Shown piece by piece: positions 22,321 to 31,065 of a stretch of DNA of 64,000 bases. The position numbers and the translations under genes were made by a program. The stretch lies in the NCBI GenBank assembly GCA_036960305.1, contig JBALWA010000020.1:1-64000 (forward strand), in the 5' to 3' direction. Position 1 is the stretch's first letter; the number at the start of each line of letters is the position of its first letter. The DNA is from JBALVT01 sp036960305 (lineage in GTDB: Bacteria; Pseudomonadota; Gammaproteobacteria; Pseudomonadales; Halieaceae). A model generated the notes under the pieces. That model saw nothing but the letters and a program-made list of their open reading frames with translations, did not search any database and was not told the DNA's origin.

Positions 22321-24765
22321 ATGACCCCTATCCGCACCCCGGCAGCCGCTCTATTACTGCTCCCTGTCCTCTCTTCCACTGTGCTGGCGCCGGCGGCGAC
22401 CGCTGCTGAGCAGGAGGGGTTGGTACTGGAAGAAATCATCGTCACCGCCACCCGACGGAGCGAGAGATTACAGGAAGTGGCCATGTCGGTTACCGCCTTT
22501 GGCAGCGAGTTTCTGAAGGACAGCGGGATTAATGACCTATCAAACCTGGATGAGTACACGCCAAACCTGAAGATCACCCCAGGGCAGAGCACTCGCGCGA
22601 CCTCCTTCAGGATCAGGGGAATCGGCTCGGTCGGCTCTAACTCGGGGATAGATCCCAGCGTCGGCATTTTCCTCGATGGTGTCTATCAGGGTCGCGCAGG
22701 GATGAGCATCGGCGACCTGGTCGATGTAGAGAGAGTGGAAGTGCTCAGGGGGCCGCAGGGAACCCTGTACGGTAAAAACACAGCCGCTGGGGCTCTCAGT
22801 GTGATCACCAAGCGCCCCACATCGGAATTTGAGTCCATGCTGGAAGCGAGCTATGACACTAACGAACTGGGGGAGCTGCGCGGCATGGTCAATCTTCCCC
22901 TGGGGGAATCCGACCATGCAGTTCGCCTGTCTGGTTTCTACTCGGATGGCGACTACCTGTATGAGAACACCTACACTGGCGAGGGACTGAATGACGAGAA
23001 CAAGTGGGGCGGCCGGGCCCGCTTCCTGTTCGATATGAGCGGCGAGGGTAGCGATGAAGGTCTCGGTGAGTTTCTGCTCACTTTCGACTACACCAAGGAG
23101 GATAAGGAATGCTGTGCCCTGGCAGTCATCGACTACGAGGGTCTGTCACCTCTGAACACACCGACCACCAACAACCCCAGCGCCGAATGGCAGGCCAATC
23201 TGGGGCCGAACGACCAGAACAGACCCATCCTCATATACACTGCTTTTGAGGACTCGGAAGGGTTTTCACCGCCAAATCCCGACCCATTCAGCGATGACTA
23301 CTGGCTTAACGGCGAAGTGTACAACAAAGTCGAGGTGGGCGGCGTCGCACTCGAATGGAATCGTGCGATGGCCAACGACAACAATCTGACCTTCATCAAC
23401 GCCTGGCGATTCTATGAAGCGGACAGCTCCTTTGATGGTGACTTAACCGCCTATGAGGTGTCCCATGCGACGGACGAGGTCGACCTGAACCAGTTTTCGT
23501 CCGAGTTGCGCTTCGCCTCTCCCGGCGGCCAGACGTTTGAAGGCCAGGCGGGGCTCTATGCCTACTATTCCGAATTAGATTCAGTTGGCAAATTAGCACA
23601 GGGCGAGAGCCTGTATGAAAATGCGGTAATCCGGGTTGAGGGCACTACTATAGATCTCCCCATGTCATTTCTTTTCCCCGACGGCTCGGTCAATACTGAC
23701 GACAATAGCTACTCAACCACCAGCCTCGCAGCATTCGGGCAGCTGATCTGGAACATAAACGAAGAATTCAGCGCCACTCTGGGCATGCGCTACACCTACG
23801 AGAAAAAGGAACGCGAAGGATCCCAGACCAGTGATCCGGAGACACCACCCGGGCTCGAACTCCCGCCGATCGCAGGTCCCAATTTCGCATATGACCATGA
23901 ACGTAGCGACGACAATATCTCGCCCTCTCTTAATGTGCGCTACTTCTTCAGTCCCGACATCATGGGCTATGCCTCGGTGAGCCGGGGGTTCAAATCCGGG
24001 GGCTTTGACCAGCGGCGCTTGGCAGAGGGACAAGACGGGGAGTTCGACGAAGAAATTGCCACCAGCTGGGAACTGGGCTGGAAAAGCACTTTGTACGACC
24101 GTCGCCTAACATTCAACGGAACACTGTTTTGGGTAGACTACGAGGACTTCCAGGCCGAGTCTTTTGACGGCGCCCAGGTGCGCGTAACTAATGCCGGAGA
24201 CCTGCGCAGTTACGGCGCTGAACTCGAGTTAGTCTTTATACCCATGGAGAACATGACCTTCGGTAGCGCCCTCGGTTACGTCAAGGCAGAGTACGAATCT
24301 TTTGAAAATGGCCAGTGCACTATCGAGCAGGTTTTTACCAAATACTATATCGAGGATGGCGCGCAATTCGGCTCACCGGGAACACAAAGTGTCTGCAATC
24401 AGGACCTGTCCGGTAAGCCCATGGACAATGCCCCGGAATGGACGGTCAGTTCCTATATTCAGTATGACTTTGGCATGGGTGAGGATCTAATGGGTATCGC
24501 TCGCCTGGAACACAACTTTATCGATAAATTCTACCTGGATCAGGATCTGGATGAAAACCTGATCAACGACGAGGTTAACCTGGTGAATTTCAGGCTGAGC
24601 CTGAGCAATGATGCCCGGGACTGGGATATATCAGTCTGGGGTCGCAATATTCTGGACGAGGAATACTACGCCCATGGCATAGATATCCCGGTCATGGGTG
24701 GGTACGGGGGATTTGTAGCACCCCAGGCCACTTACGGCGTCACTCTTCGCTGGTACAACGAATAA
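22321..24765 (+). CDS. TonB-dependent outer-membrane receptor 1
   Basis: This encodes 814 residues. The signal peptide (PAAALLLLPVLSSTVLAPAATAA) is followed by the TonB box region LEEIIVTATRR, the plug domain (residues about 50-160: QEVAMSVTAFGSEFLKDSGI, RIRGIGSVGSNSGIDPSVGIF, VEVLRGPQGTLYGKNTAAGA) and a 22-strand barrel ending in an aromatic residue pattern (YGVTLRWYNE). It imports a substrate too large for porins, using proton motive force. The Caulobacter/Sphingomonas-like type suggests plant or terpene-derived or other carbon compounds more than iron. It precedes an SDR by 16 bases and lies amid oxidative genes. Confidence 0.93.
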   Translation: MTPIRTPAAALLLLPVLSSTVLAPAATAAEQEGLVLEEIIVTATRRSERLQEVAMSVTAFGSEFLKDSGINDLSNLDEYTPNLKITPGQSTRATSFRIRGIGSVGSNSGIDPSVGIFLDGVYQGRAGMSIGDLVDVERVEVLRGPQGTLYGKNTAAGALSVITKRPTSEFESMLEASYDTNELGELRGMVNLPLGESDHAVRLSGFYSDGDYLYENTYTGEGLNDENKWGGRARFLFDMSGEGSDEGLGEFLLTFDYTKEDKECCALAVIDYEGLSPLNTPTTNNPSAEWQANLGPNDQNRPILIYTAFEDSEGFSPPNPDPFSDDYWLNGEVYNKVEVGGVALEWNRAMANDNNLTFINAWRFYEADSSFDGDLTAYEVSHATDEVDLNQFSSELRFASPGGQTFEGQAGLYAYYSELDSVGKLAQGESLYENAVIRVEGTTIDLPMSFLFPDGSVNTDDNSYSTTSLAAFGQLIWNINEEFSATLGMRYTYEKKEREGSQTSDPETPPGLELPPIAGPNFAYDHERSDDNISPSLNVRYFFSPDIMGYASVSRGFKSGGFDQRRLAEGQDGEFDEEIATSWELGWKSTLYDRRLTFNGTLFWVDYEDFQAESFDGAQVRVTNAGDLRSYGAELELVFIPMENMTFGSALGYVKAEYESFENGQCTIEQVFTKYYIEDGAQFGSPGTQSVCNQDLSGKPMDNAPEWTVSSYIQYDFGMGEDLMGIARLEHNFIDKFYLDQDLDENLINDEVNLVNFRLSLSNDARDWDISVWGRNILDEEYYAHGIDIPVMGGYGGFVAPQATYGVTLRWYNE

Positions 24766-24781
24766 CGACTGGGAGTAAAGC

Positions 24782-25609
24782 ATGGCCAGATTTTCCGGCA
24801 AGGGGTTTGTGGTAACAGGTGGTGCCAGCGGCATCGGTGAGGCGACAACCCGAAGTCTTGTTGCGCAGGGTGGCAGGGTAGTTATCGCCGATGTTCAGGA
24901 AGATCTGGCAATGGCGCTGGTGGCAGAACTTGGCGACAGCGTTGTATTCCAGAAAATGGACGTAACCAACGAGCAGGAGATTGTTACGGCGATTGATCTG
25001 GCGGTGGCGGAGTTTGGCCAGCTTGATGGCATGGTGAACAATGCGGGAATTATCGGCGCGATTGGTTCCATCATGGACACCAGTGCGGAAGCCTATGACT
25101 TTACGATGTCCATATTGTCCCGGGGCGTATTTCTGGGCATTAAGCATGCCGGTCGGGCGATGAAGCCCAATGGTTCAGGCGCTATTGTGTCCCTGGCCAG
25201 CACGGCGGGAGTTAAGGGGGCGGAGGGGCCTCATGTCTACACCATGGCCAAGCACGGCGTGGTAGGTCTGACCAAGTCTGCAGCCAGTGAATTCAGTGCC
25301 TTTGGCGTGCGTGTCAATGCGGTAGCCCCCGCGGGAACAGTGACCCCCATGACCAGCGCCCTGACCGATGGCGATGTCGAGCTGATTACCAGCAGTATTG
25401 CAGCGGAGTCACCGCTTGGCTTTGCCTGTATGCCACAGGATATTGCCAATAGCATCCTGTTTTTGCTAAGTGAAGAAGCGCGCTATATCAGCGGCCACAC
25501 GCTGGTCATTGATGCTGGATTGACGACGGGGGGTACCGCTCCGCCATTTTATTCCCAGGACGCAGAAGTTATGTTGCACGCGGGCCAGCGGCGAAGCGAC
25601 AGTGATTGA
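24782..25609 (+). CDS. Short-chain dehydrogenase/reductase
   Basis: This encodes 275 residues. The cofactor site TGGASGIGEA lies at residues about 12-21, NNAG at about 87, and the catalytic YTMAK pair (Y-X3-K) at about residue 156. The acidic residue at the end of the second strand (VVIADVQ) suggests NAD(H). It follows TonB receptor 1 by 16 bases, so the two are probably co-transcribed. It likely oxidises an alcohol produced by the oxygenases nearby. The substrate is unknown. Confidence 0.92.
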   Translation: MARFSGKGFVVTGGASGIGEATTRSLVAQGGRVVIADVQEDLAMALVAELGDSVVFQKMDVTNEQEIVTAIDLAVAEFGQLDGMVNNAGIIGAIGSIMDTSAEAYDFTMSILSRGVFLGIKHAGRAMKPNGSGAIVSLASTAGVKGAEGPHVYTMAKHGVVGLTKSAASEFSAFGVRVNAVAPAGTVTPMTSALTDGDVELITSSIAAESPLGFACMPQDIANSILFLLSEEARYISGHTLVIDAGLTTGGTAPPFYSQDAEVMLHAGQRRSDSD

Positions 25610-25621
25610 CTAACACTGGAT

Positions 25622-26137
25622 TCACGCTTTCTTGTAACGCGCCGCCCGATCATAGACTGCATCGTCGCGGCGGCTACCCAATAGCGAGTCCGGTGCAAGT
25701 TCGAAGTAGGGGTCGTTGGTGAGCCTCGAATGGCTCCAGTCTACCAACTCAGAGCGATAGGCAAACTTCCAGTCGCCATCGCGTTGTTCGTAGCGGTCCA
25801 GGTAGCGCCCGGCAATAATAATGTCTTCAAAGCCGTTCTCGGTTTTTACCTTGTGGTAGGCGTTGAAGTAGACCTCGCCAAAGGCTTCATCGCCCTCGAT
25901 CTCCAATAGAATATTGCCAACCATATGCTGGTTGGCAGTGTGGTCCTTAAGTGCCCCCAGCGCGAAGTCAATAAAGGTGTTGGCGCCGCCATTCATAAAA
26001 CCGTACTCACACCAGGCATCGGCTGTGAAGAGTGATCTGAGCAAGCTATCGTCCCAGCGATCCAGCCCACGCATATAAAGGTAGATCAGCTCCGTGATGT
26101 CCTGCTTGGCGACAACGCTTTCAATGGTGTTTGTCAT
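25622..26137 (-). CDS. SnoaL-like (NTF2-fold) protein 1
   Basis: This encodes 171 residues from ATG 26137 (AGGAG upstream); the open frame to 26245 overlaps the next gene and is not used. The cone-shaped NTF2-like domain is indicated by VVAKQDITELIYLYMRGLDRWDDSLLRSLFTADAWCEYGFMNG and by the repeated strand pattern AGRYLDRYEQRDGDWKFAYR. This subgroup often accompanies Rieske oxygenases and acts as isomerase, dehydratase or small subunit. It shares many residues with the gene upstream, which suggests an old duplication. The stop converges with the SDR gene. Confidence 0.85.
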   Translation of the reverse strand: MTNTIESVVAKQDITELIYLYMRGLDRWDDSLLRSLFTADAWCEYGFMNGGANTFIDFALGALKDHTANQHMVGNILLEIEGDEAFGEVYFNAYHKVKTENGFEDIIIAGRYLDRYEQRDGDWKFAYRSELVDWSHSRLTNDPYFELAPDSLLGSRRDDAVYDRAARYKKA

Positions 26138-26153
26138 GCTCGTACGCTCCTGT

Positions 26154-26681
26154 TTATAGGTCGCCAAATAGGTCATAGCTAGGGTCTGTTTTCCCCTGGG
26201 AGCCCTTGCTGAGTGCACCAAAGGCATCGCCTGAGCGCTCGTCATCCACTGTGACCCGGTGAGACCAGTCCATTACCACCCTGCGATGACATATTTTCCA
26301 TTGTCCGTCGCGGCATTCGAACTGGTCCAGGTAGCGCCCTGCGAATGCCAGTTCTTGTTCGGCGCCCAACAGCAGGTGGCGGGCATAGACGTAGGTTTCG
26401 GTGCTGGCCTTGTCGCCGTCCAGTGCAATCAAAGTCTGGCCCAGTAGGTGCTGGGTGAGCTCAAATTGGGAGGAGAGGGCGGGGCTGATAATATCGGCAA
26501 ACTGGTGCGCGCTGCCCTTGAAGGCGCCGTAATCCACTTCTGCATCGGGCCAGTAAGCCTGTTTCAGCAAGTCCGGGTCCAGACGATCCAGTCCTCGACT
26601 ATGGGTGTAGAGAATATCCCTGATGGCTTCGCGCTGTGCGAGAGCGTCGATGTCCGGTGGTGTGCCGGGTGATGTCTTCAT
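26154..26681 (-). CDS. SnoaL-like (NTF2-fold) protein 2
   Basis: This encodes 175 residues with the same layout as the downstream neighbour: REAIRDILYTHSRGLDRLDPDLLKQAYWPDAEVDYGAFKG and FAGRYLDQFECRDGQWKICHRRVVMDWSH. The Asp/His positions expected in this fold (RGLDR, MDWSH) are kept in both. The two may form a heteromer or handle related substrates. It lies divergent from the Rieske oxygenase, sharing a 146-base control region with the CAG-NN-CTG site. Beta subunits of ring-hydroxylating dioxygenases also have this fold, so a beta-subunit role is possible. Confidence 0.85.
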   Translation of the reverse strand: MKTSPGTPPDIDALAQREAIRDILYTHSRGLDRLDPDLLKQAYWPDAEVDYGAFKGSAHQFADIISPALSSQFELTQHLLGQTLIALDGDKASTETYVYARHLLLGAEQELAFAGRYLDQFECRDGQWKICHRRVVMDWSHRVTVDDERSGDAFGALSKGSQGKTDPSYDLFGDL

Positions 26682-26730
26682 AACATTTAATTCCCTGAAT
26701 GATATTTCTGGCTTCTGCTACCGTGTAGGG

Positions 26731-26780
26731 TTGCACTTTGGCGCTAATGGAGTACATAATAAAAACAATCAGAACTGATT
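26731..26780 (+). promoter_or_regulatory. Rieske-gene promoter with AATCAG-AA-CTGATT operator, site 3
   Basis: TTGCAC (26731-26736) and CATAAT (26755-26760) have an 18-base spacer and fit a sigma-70 promoter. Seven bases after it, AATCAG and CTGATT (26767-26780) form perfect 6-bp arms around AA. On the minus strand this reads TCAGTTCTG plus a T-run like the other sites. The position overlapping the transcript start suggests repression. Confidence 0.5.
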
Positions 26781-26827
26781 TTTTATCAGATAAATGAGTG
26801 CTCGTCCACCACTAAGTTGAGTAAGAT

Positions 26828-28216
26828 ATGAGCAAAGACGCTTCAATGGTACCTGGCAAGGCACGGGCGCAAGGGCCTGCGACCAGGGATACCCTGCTGG
26901 CGGATAAGTTTGCCGCCCCGGCCCCTCTGCTGGAGGAGTCCCCGGAGTTTCTCGGTGATGAAGACATTCCCTTCGAGCGCTACAGCTCACAGGAATTCTT
27001 TGATCGGGAAATGAAGTCACTGTGGCCGCGAACCTGGCAATGGGCTTGTCGCGAAGAACACCTGCCCGATACCGGTGATGTCCAGGTCTACGATATCGGT
27101 CCTTACTCGATCATCATTACCCGCGTTGATGAGGGAACCATCAAGGCGTTCCTGAATACCTGTACTCACCGCGGCACGCGACTTCTGGACGGGGAGGGCA
27201 GTCATTACAGTCAGGGCATTACCTGCCCGTTCCACGGTTGGTCATGGCACCTGGATGGTTCTATTCGCAACATACCCGGGCGCTGGGATTTCCCCCAGGC
27301 CACCGATGCCAGCCATGGTTTACAGGAGGTTCTTTGCGAACGCTGGGGTGGGTTTGTGTTTATCAATATGGATACGAATGCGGAACCGCTGGAGAAATAT
27401 CTCGGCGTCATGAACGAGCATTTTGAGCACTTTCCGCTGGAACGGCGTCGTATCAAGCTACACGTACAAAAGCTATTGCCGGCCAATTGGAAGGCAGCGC
27501 AGGAGGCTTTTATGGAGGCCTACCATAATTTTGAGACACACGACTCGCCTCATGGCGCCAATGCCCAGTACGATATTTTCGGCAAGTACGTGAGCCGCTT
27601 CATACATAATCTCGGTAACTACAGTCCCCAGGCCCTGTCTGATTATCCGGGTGATAAATGGCGCGACCCGCCTATGACCGAACAGGAGATGTTGGCGGGA
27701 CTGGCTGTTGAAGGGCGCACTCTGGCAGAGGGCGAGACGGCCAGGGAAGTGGCGGCGCAGGCAGTACGGGATAATCTGGGCGCAGAGTTGGGTGTGGATC
27801 TATCCGCAACCAGTGACAGTATTATTCTCGATTCAATCGAATACCACCTGTTTCCCAATATGTTTTTCTTCCCGGGTATTGTTGTGCCCATGGTCTACCG
27901 GTTTCGTCCCAATGTTATGGATGTCGACAGCTGTATTTTCGACTTGATGGTGATGGAGCCGCTGCCCGATGGGGAAGACCACCCGGAGCCGCCCGAGCCG
28001 ATAAAACTTTCTATCGAGCAATCCTACACCGAGGTTGAGGAATTGGCGTGGCTGGCGCCGGTGTACGACCAGGACACCAGCAACCTGCAACTACAGACCC
28101 AGGGCTTCAAGAATTCATTCAAGGGTATGACCTTGGGTAATTATCAGGAGTCACGTATTCGAAGAGTTCACCTGACCCAGGAAGAATTTATGCAGCAGGC
28201 CGAGGAGCGTTCCTAG
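26828..28216 (+). CDS. Rieske non-heme iron oxygenase, alpha subunit
   Basis: This encodes 462 residues. The Rieske [2Fe-2S] site is C-X-H ... C-X2-H: Cys112, His114 in NTCTHRGTRLLDG and Cys133, His136 in ITCPFHGWSWH. The catalytic domain carries the mononuclear iron histidines in AYHNFETHD. The length and order match the alpha subunit of ring-hydroxylating dioxygenases or monooxygenases. It is followed directly (no gap) by a Rieske ferredoxin, which should feed it electrons; no reductase gene is adjacent. SnoaL proteins on the other strand may serve as partners. The substrate class is likely aromatic or polycyclic. Confidence 0.93.
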   Translation: MSKDASMVPGKARAQGPATRDTLLADKFAAPAPLLEESPEFLGDEDIPFERYSSQEFFDREMKSLWPRTWQWACREEHLPDTGDVQVYDIGPYSIIITRVDEGTIKAFLNTCTHRGTRLLDGEGSHYSQGITCPFHGWSWHLDGSIRNIPGRWDFPQATDASHGLQEVLCERWGGFVFINMDTNAEPLEKYLGVMNEHFEHFPLERRRIKLHVQKLLPANWKAAQEAFMEAYHNFETHDSPHGANAQYDIFGKYVSRFIHNLGNYSPQALSDYPGDKWRDPPMTEQEMLAGLAVEGRTLAEGETAREVAAQAVRDNLGAELGVDLSATSDSIILDSIEYHLFPNMFFFPGIVVPMVYRFRPNVMDVDSCIFDLMVMEPLPDGEDHPEPPEPIKLSIEQSYTEVEELAWLAPVYDQDTSNLQLQTQGFKNSFKGMTLGNYQESRIRRVHLTQEEFMQQAEERS

Positions 28217-28543
28217 ATGAAAGATGGCTACCAGTTGATCGCCAGTACCACTGATGTTGCCCAGGGCAAAACCCTGTGCCTGGAAATGGATGGTCGAGAG
28301 ATTTTGTTATGCCATGCCAAAGAGGGCTTCTTTGCCGTCGATAATCTCTGCACTCATGCCAATGCCCGTCTCAGTGAGGGTAAGCTCAAGGGCTGCAAAA
28401 TACTGTGTCCCTTGCACGGCGCCGCTTTTGATATCCGTGACGGCAATGTGCTTACCCGCCCAGCCAGCAAGCCTCTGGCGAGCTATCCACTGCATGTGGA
28501 GGACGAGCAGATTTATTTAATGCCGGAGGCGGCCGAAGCCTAG
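28217..28543 (+). CDS. Rieske-type [2Fe-2S] ferredoxin
   Basis: This encodes 108 residues. Cluster ligands are Cys45-X-His47 in DNLCTHANARLSEG and Cys64-X2-His67 in KILCPLHGAAFD. The size is that of oxygenase-linked Rieske ferredoxins (as in biphenyl and naphthalene systems). It begins one base after the oxygenase stop, so it belongs to the same transcript and passes electrons to it. NirD-type proteins are similar but longer and sit beside NirB. Confidence 0.93.
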   Translation: MKDGYQLIASTTDVAQGKTLCLEMDGREILLCHAKEGFFAVDNLCTHANARLSEGKLKGCKILCPLHGAAFDIRDGNVLTRPASKPLASYPLHVEDEQIYLMPEAAEA

Positions 28544-28594
28544 TCGCTGACCCTCTTAGGGATCAATATTGACCTGAGCCACGGCAAGCTGATT

Positions 28595-29236
28595 TTACTT
28601 TAACCATCCTTTTACATTATCTACGCCTTTCTGGACGGCGGTTGCACCTTTCTCAATGCCATCGCCGACTACTTCCTCGGTGCCATCCATTACCTGATCT
28701 GCCGTAGATTCTTCGTCCTCGTCCCACTCGATGAAAATACCATCCAGCCCTGAGGATAGGGCGAGCCCCCGCATCTCAGACTTTAGTTCGATGACCACGC
28801 CAGTGGGGCTCCGCAGCCACAGCTTGCCACTCCCTGAGTCACCGGCTGTCATGCCCATACGTGCGTTGCCGTAGGTGCCGGGAAAAGCCTCTATGTCAGT
28901 GAGATTGTAGACGACACCTTCAGCGTCGATTGAGGAGGCGCCATAGCCGCCAATACCCAGGCCGGAGATCCTGAATGGATAGGGTTTGCCATCTACCGTG
29001 AGTGTACCGCCCCCCACGGTGGCACTGCCCACGTAGGCCACCGTGTACTGCTTTAATTCAATTTGTCCAAAGGGTTCAAGCGAATCAGGATCGACTATCT
29101 CCTCGTCGCTATGTGGCTCCGACATGTTAGATGCTGGCGGAGAAGTATCTGCTGTATTGCCGCTGTCCCCGCAGGCTTGCAGCAGCGACAGGGCGAAAAA
29201 AATTAGGGCGTACGTCAGTTTGGAACGAACAGTCAT
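28595..29236 (-). CDS. Lipoprotein of unknown function, DUF1134/EipA-like in part
   Basis: This encodes 213 residues from ATG 29236. The signal ends at SLLQAC (Cys22), a lipobox. An acidic, low-complexity linker follows. The central part (KQYTVAYVGSATVGGGTL, DGKPYPFRISGLGIGGYGASSIDAEGVVYNL, RSPTGVVIELKSEMRGLALSSGLDGIFIEWDED) is glycine-rich beta and faintly resembles DUF1134/EipA periplasmic proteins; that match is uncertain. It ends in an amphipathic helix (GIEKGATAVQKGVDNVKGW). It is last in the leftward set 30837-28595. Confidence 0.7.
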   Translation of the reverse strand: MTVRSKLTYALIFFALSLLQACGDSGNTADTSPPASNMSEPHSDEEIVDPDSLEPFGQIELKQYTVAYVGSATVGGGTLTVDGKPYPFRISGLGIGGYGASSIDAEGVVYNLTDIEAFPGTYGNARMGMTAGDSGSGKLWLRSPTGVVIELKSEMRGLALSSGLDGIFIEWDEDEESTADQVMDGTEEVVGDGIEKGATAVQKGVDNVKGWLK

Positions 29237-29310
29237 CACGATGGTATCCTGAAAAAGTGTTACTAGGGTGTGCCGGTAGTATATGGGATGTTTCGCCACC
29301 TAGGAACGTT

Positions 29311-30030
29311 TTATACAAGCAACAACATGGACTGCGAGAAATCGATATGTCGCTTCTCGTCTTTTGCGATCTCCCGGTTGGCGATGCGTCGGATGCGTAA
29401 GCTAGCGGGCTTGAGTGGCGGCGCGCCCATAAAAAGTTCCGCAAAGACGGAAGGCGCGATCGCCTGGCCCATGCCCACTTCGCGCAGGGATTCGCAGAGG
29501 TCGCTCTGTTCACTGGGTATCTGTCTATACCGTCGAAGCCCCAGGGCTTGTGCAGATCCCGCCACCAGCGGGCCGTGGTGGCCGGTGTAATGCTCGATAA
29601 ACTCTGCTTCAGTGAGTTCGCTTAGTCCCCGCCCGAACCAGAACAGACGCTGGCCTTTCGGTGGGCCTTCAACTTGCTGTAGCGGTGTTCCAATGAGGAT
29701 GAACGAGCGCGCCGTATCGATCCCGTAGGACGCGCAGCTCAAGGCTTCTTGCCAATGCCTTCGCGTGGAATCATTCGCCAACGAAGCACGCACAGCGCTT
29801 TCATTGAGTTCGATGATCTCAACGGCATCGACTGCTGGCGCGGTCCCTCTTACACGCTGTAGGAGGCGATTTGCGAGCTTTTTGCCTCGCCCTGAGATCC
29901 ACTCGTAGCCGCAGACACCCAGAGCCTTGCCGTGCTCGGCAATGGCTTTTTCACGAGCAGCGATATCCGACGCAAGCGTCTCGTTGCAGGAAAATATGCC
30001 GTGTACCAGTATCATGTCGGCTTCCATCAT
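29311..30030 (-). CDS. EthD-domain protein
   Basis: This encodes 239 residues; ATG 30030 has AGGA upstream. The C-terminal half has the EthD pattern RGLSELTEAEFIEHYTGHHGPLVAGSAQALGLRRYRQ, part of the dimeric alpha/beta-barrel fold. The N-terminal half repeats a weaker version of it (MILVHGIFSCNETLASDIAAREKAIAEHGKALGVCGYEWI), so it looks like a two-domain protein. EthD was first seen beside the P450 that opens ethyl tert-butyl ether, and its role is unclear. It starts seven bases after the stop of the next upstream gene. Confidence 0.8.
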   Translation of the reverse strand: MMEADMILVHGIFSCNETLASDIAAREKAIAEHGKALGVCGYEWISGRGKKLANRLLQRVRGTAPAVDAVEIIELNESAVRASLANDSTRRHWQEALSCASYGIDTARSFILIGTPLQQVEGPPKGQRLFWFGRGLSELTEAEFIEHYTGHHGPLVAGSAQALGLRRYRQIPSEQSDLCESLREVGMGQAIAPSVFAELFMGAPPLKPASLRIRRIANREIAKDEKRHIDFSQSMLLLV

Positions 30031-30036
30031 CGCGTC

Positions 30037-30837
30037 CTAAACGTTGAACCAGGGCGATAGCACCAGGTCCAGTTGTCCATCGTACTGCAATACATGTCTG
30101 GGTTGCGGTTGCACAAATCTGGCCCAGTGTGTTCTATCGCTGATTGAGACATCCTCTGGTGGAATGATATGAACGTCGCCGTCGAACAGGCCTGCGTCAT
30201 ACCAGCTACGGTCACAGACGCCATTACGCCAGTAGATGTAATCATTGGCTGCTATCCATTCGGCGGCCAGTTCGGCCATTGGGTGTTGTTCGTTCAAGCG
30301 AAGCGTAGAGCTGAACAGTCCGCCATCTACCGACGCGACGGTAGATTCTAGGGTCCCATCCACCATGGCATGTTCCACCCGGTCAGCCCGGGTGAAAAAG
30401 TTGACCGGGTCCAGGGAGCCTTCACCGGCACGCGCCTCAAGTACCATGTAACGGGGTACCCCATCCTCGTCGGCGATATAGGTTGACCACTCGGCTCTGG
30501 TTCCCTTGACGATACCGCTAACCTCGTAGATATTCAGGGTTAACAGGAGTGCTGGTTTCTCACCCGCGAGGCAGCTGATTGGCGTTGGGGAAAAACCCTC
30601 AGCAAGGTTGATGTAACTGGCAAACTCCTGCGCCCTGTTTTCTTTTACCAGGAAGTTAATGTACACAGAGCTGGGCTCCGCCAACACTTTGAAGCTAAGG
30701 CTGGGTCGCTGTTTACCCAATAGGATCATGACAGCGTCGCGCAACGCTAGCTGGGAATACATGAAGCGTTTCAAGAAGCGCAAGCCCTTGCGTGATGGGT
30801 TGGTATTGGTCAGCATTTCCATATCCAGTGCCGTCAT
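30037..30837 (-). CDS. Unknown protein, possibly acetoacetate-decarboxylase-like fold
   Basis: This encodes 266 residues without signal peptide. The middle (INFLVKENRAQEFASYINLAEGFSPTPISCLAGEKPALLLTLNIYEVSGIVKGTRAEWSTYI, across about residues 60-120) is reminiscent of acetoacetate-decarboxylase-like beta folds in which a LLTLNIYEVSG strand is followed by a WSTYI strand, but I see no catalytic lysine in the expected place, so this is tentative. It is first in a leftward set with the EthD protein and the lipoprotein. A diverged CAG-type site lies about 60 bases upstream (30892-30904). Confidence 0.6.
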   Translation of the reverse strand: MTALDMEMLTNTNPSRKGLRFLKRFMYSQLALRDAVMILLGKQRPSLSFKVLAEPSSVYINFLVKENRAQEFASYINLAEGFSPTPISCLAGEKPALLLTLNIYEVSGIVKGTRAEWSTYIADEDGVPRYMVLEARAGEGSLDPVNFFTRADRVEHAMVDGTLESTVASVDGGLFSSTLRLNEQHPMAELAAEWIAANDYIYWRNGVCDRSWYDAGLFDGDVHIIPPEDVSISDRTHWARFVQPQPRHVLQYDGQLDLVLSPWFNV

Positions 30838-31065
30838 ATCTTCGTAGGTATGATTACACGGTCTGGAGTAAAAAATTTCATTGATTGTGATCAGTTATGA
30901 CTGTATTCAGGGGAAATATGTGTGGCGAAGGAACAGAAAAAACAAGTTTGTTGACAAGTGTTGCTCGTAGTTGCCACTATCTTTATTGCGTTTGCCGGCG
31001 GCCGATGCGTAGAGCTGTGGTAGATGACTAATTTATGGGGTTAAGTGCACTGGGGAAGGATTATT

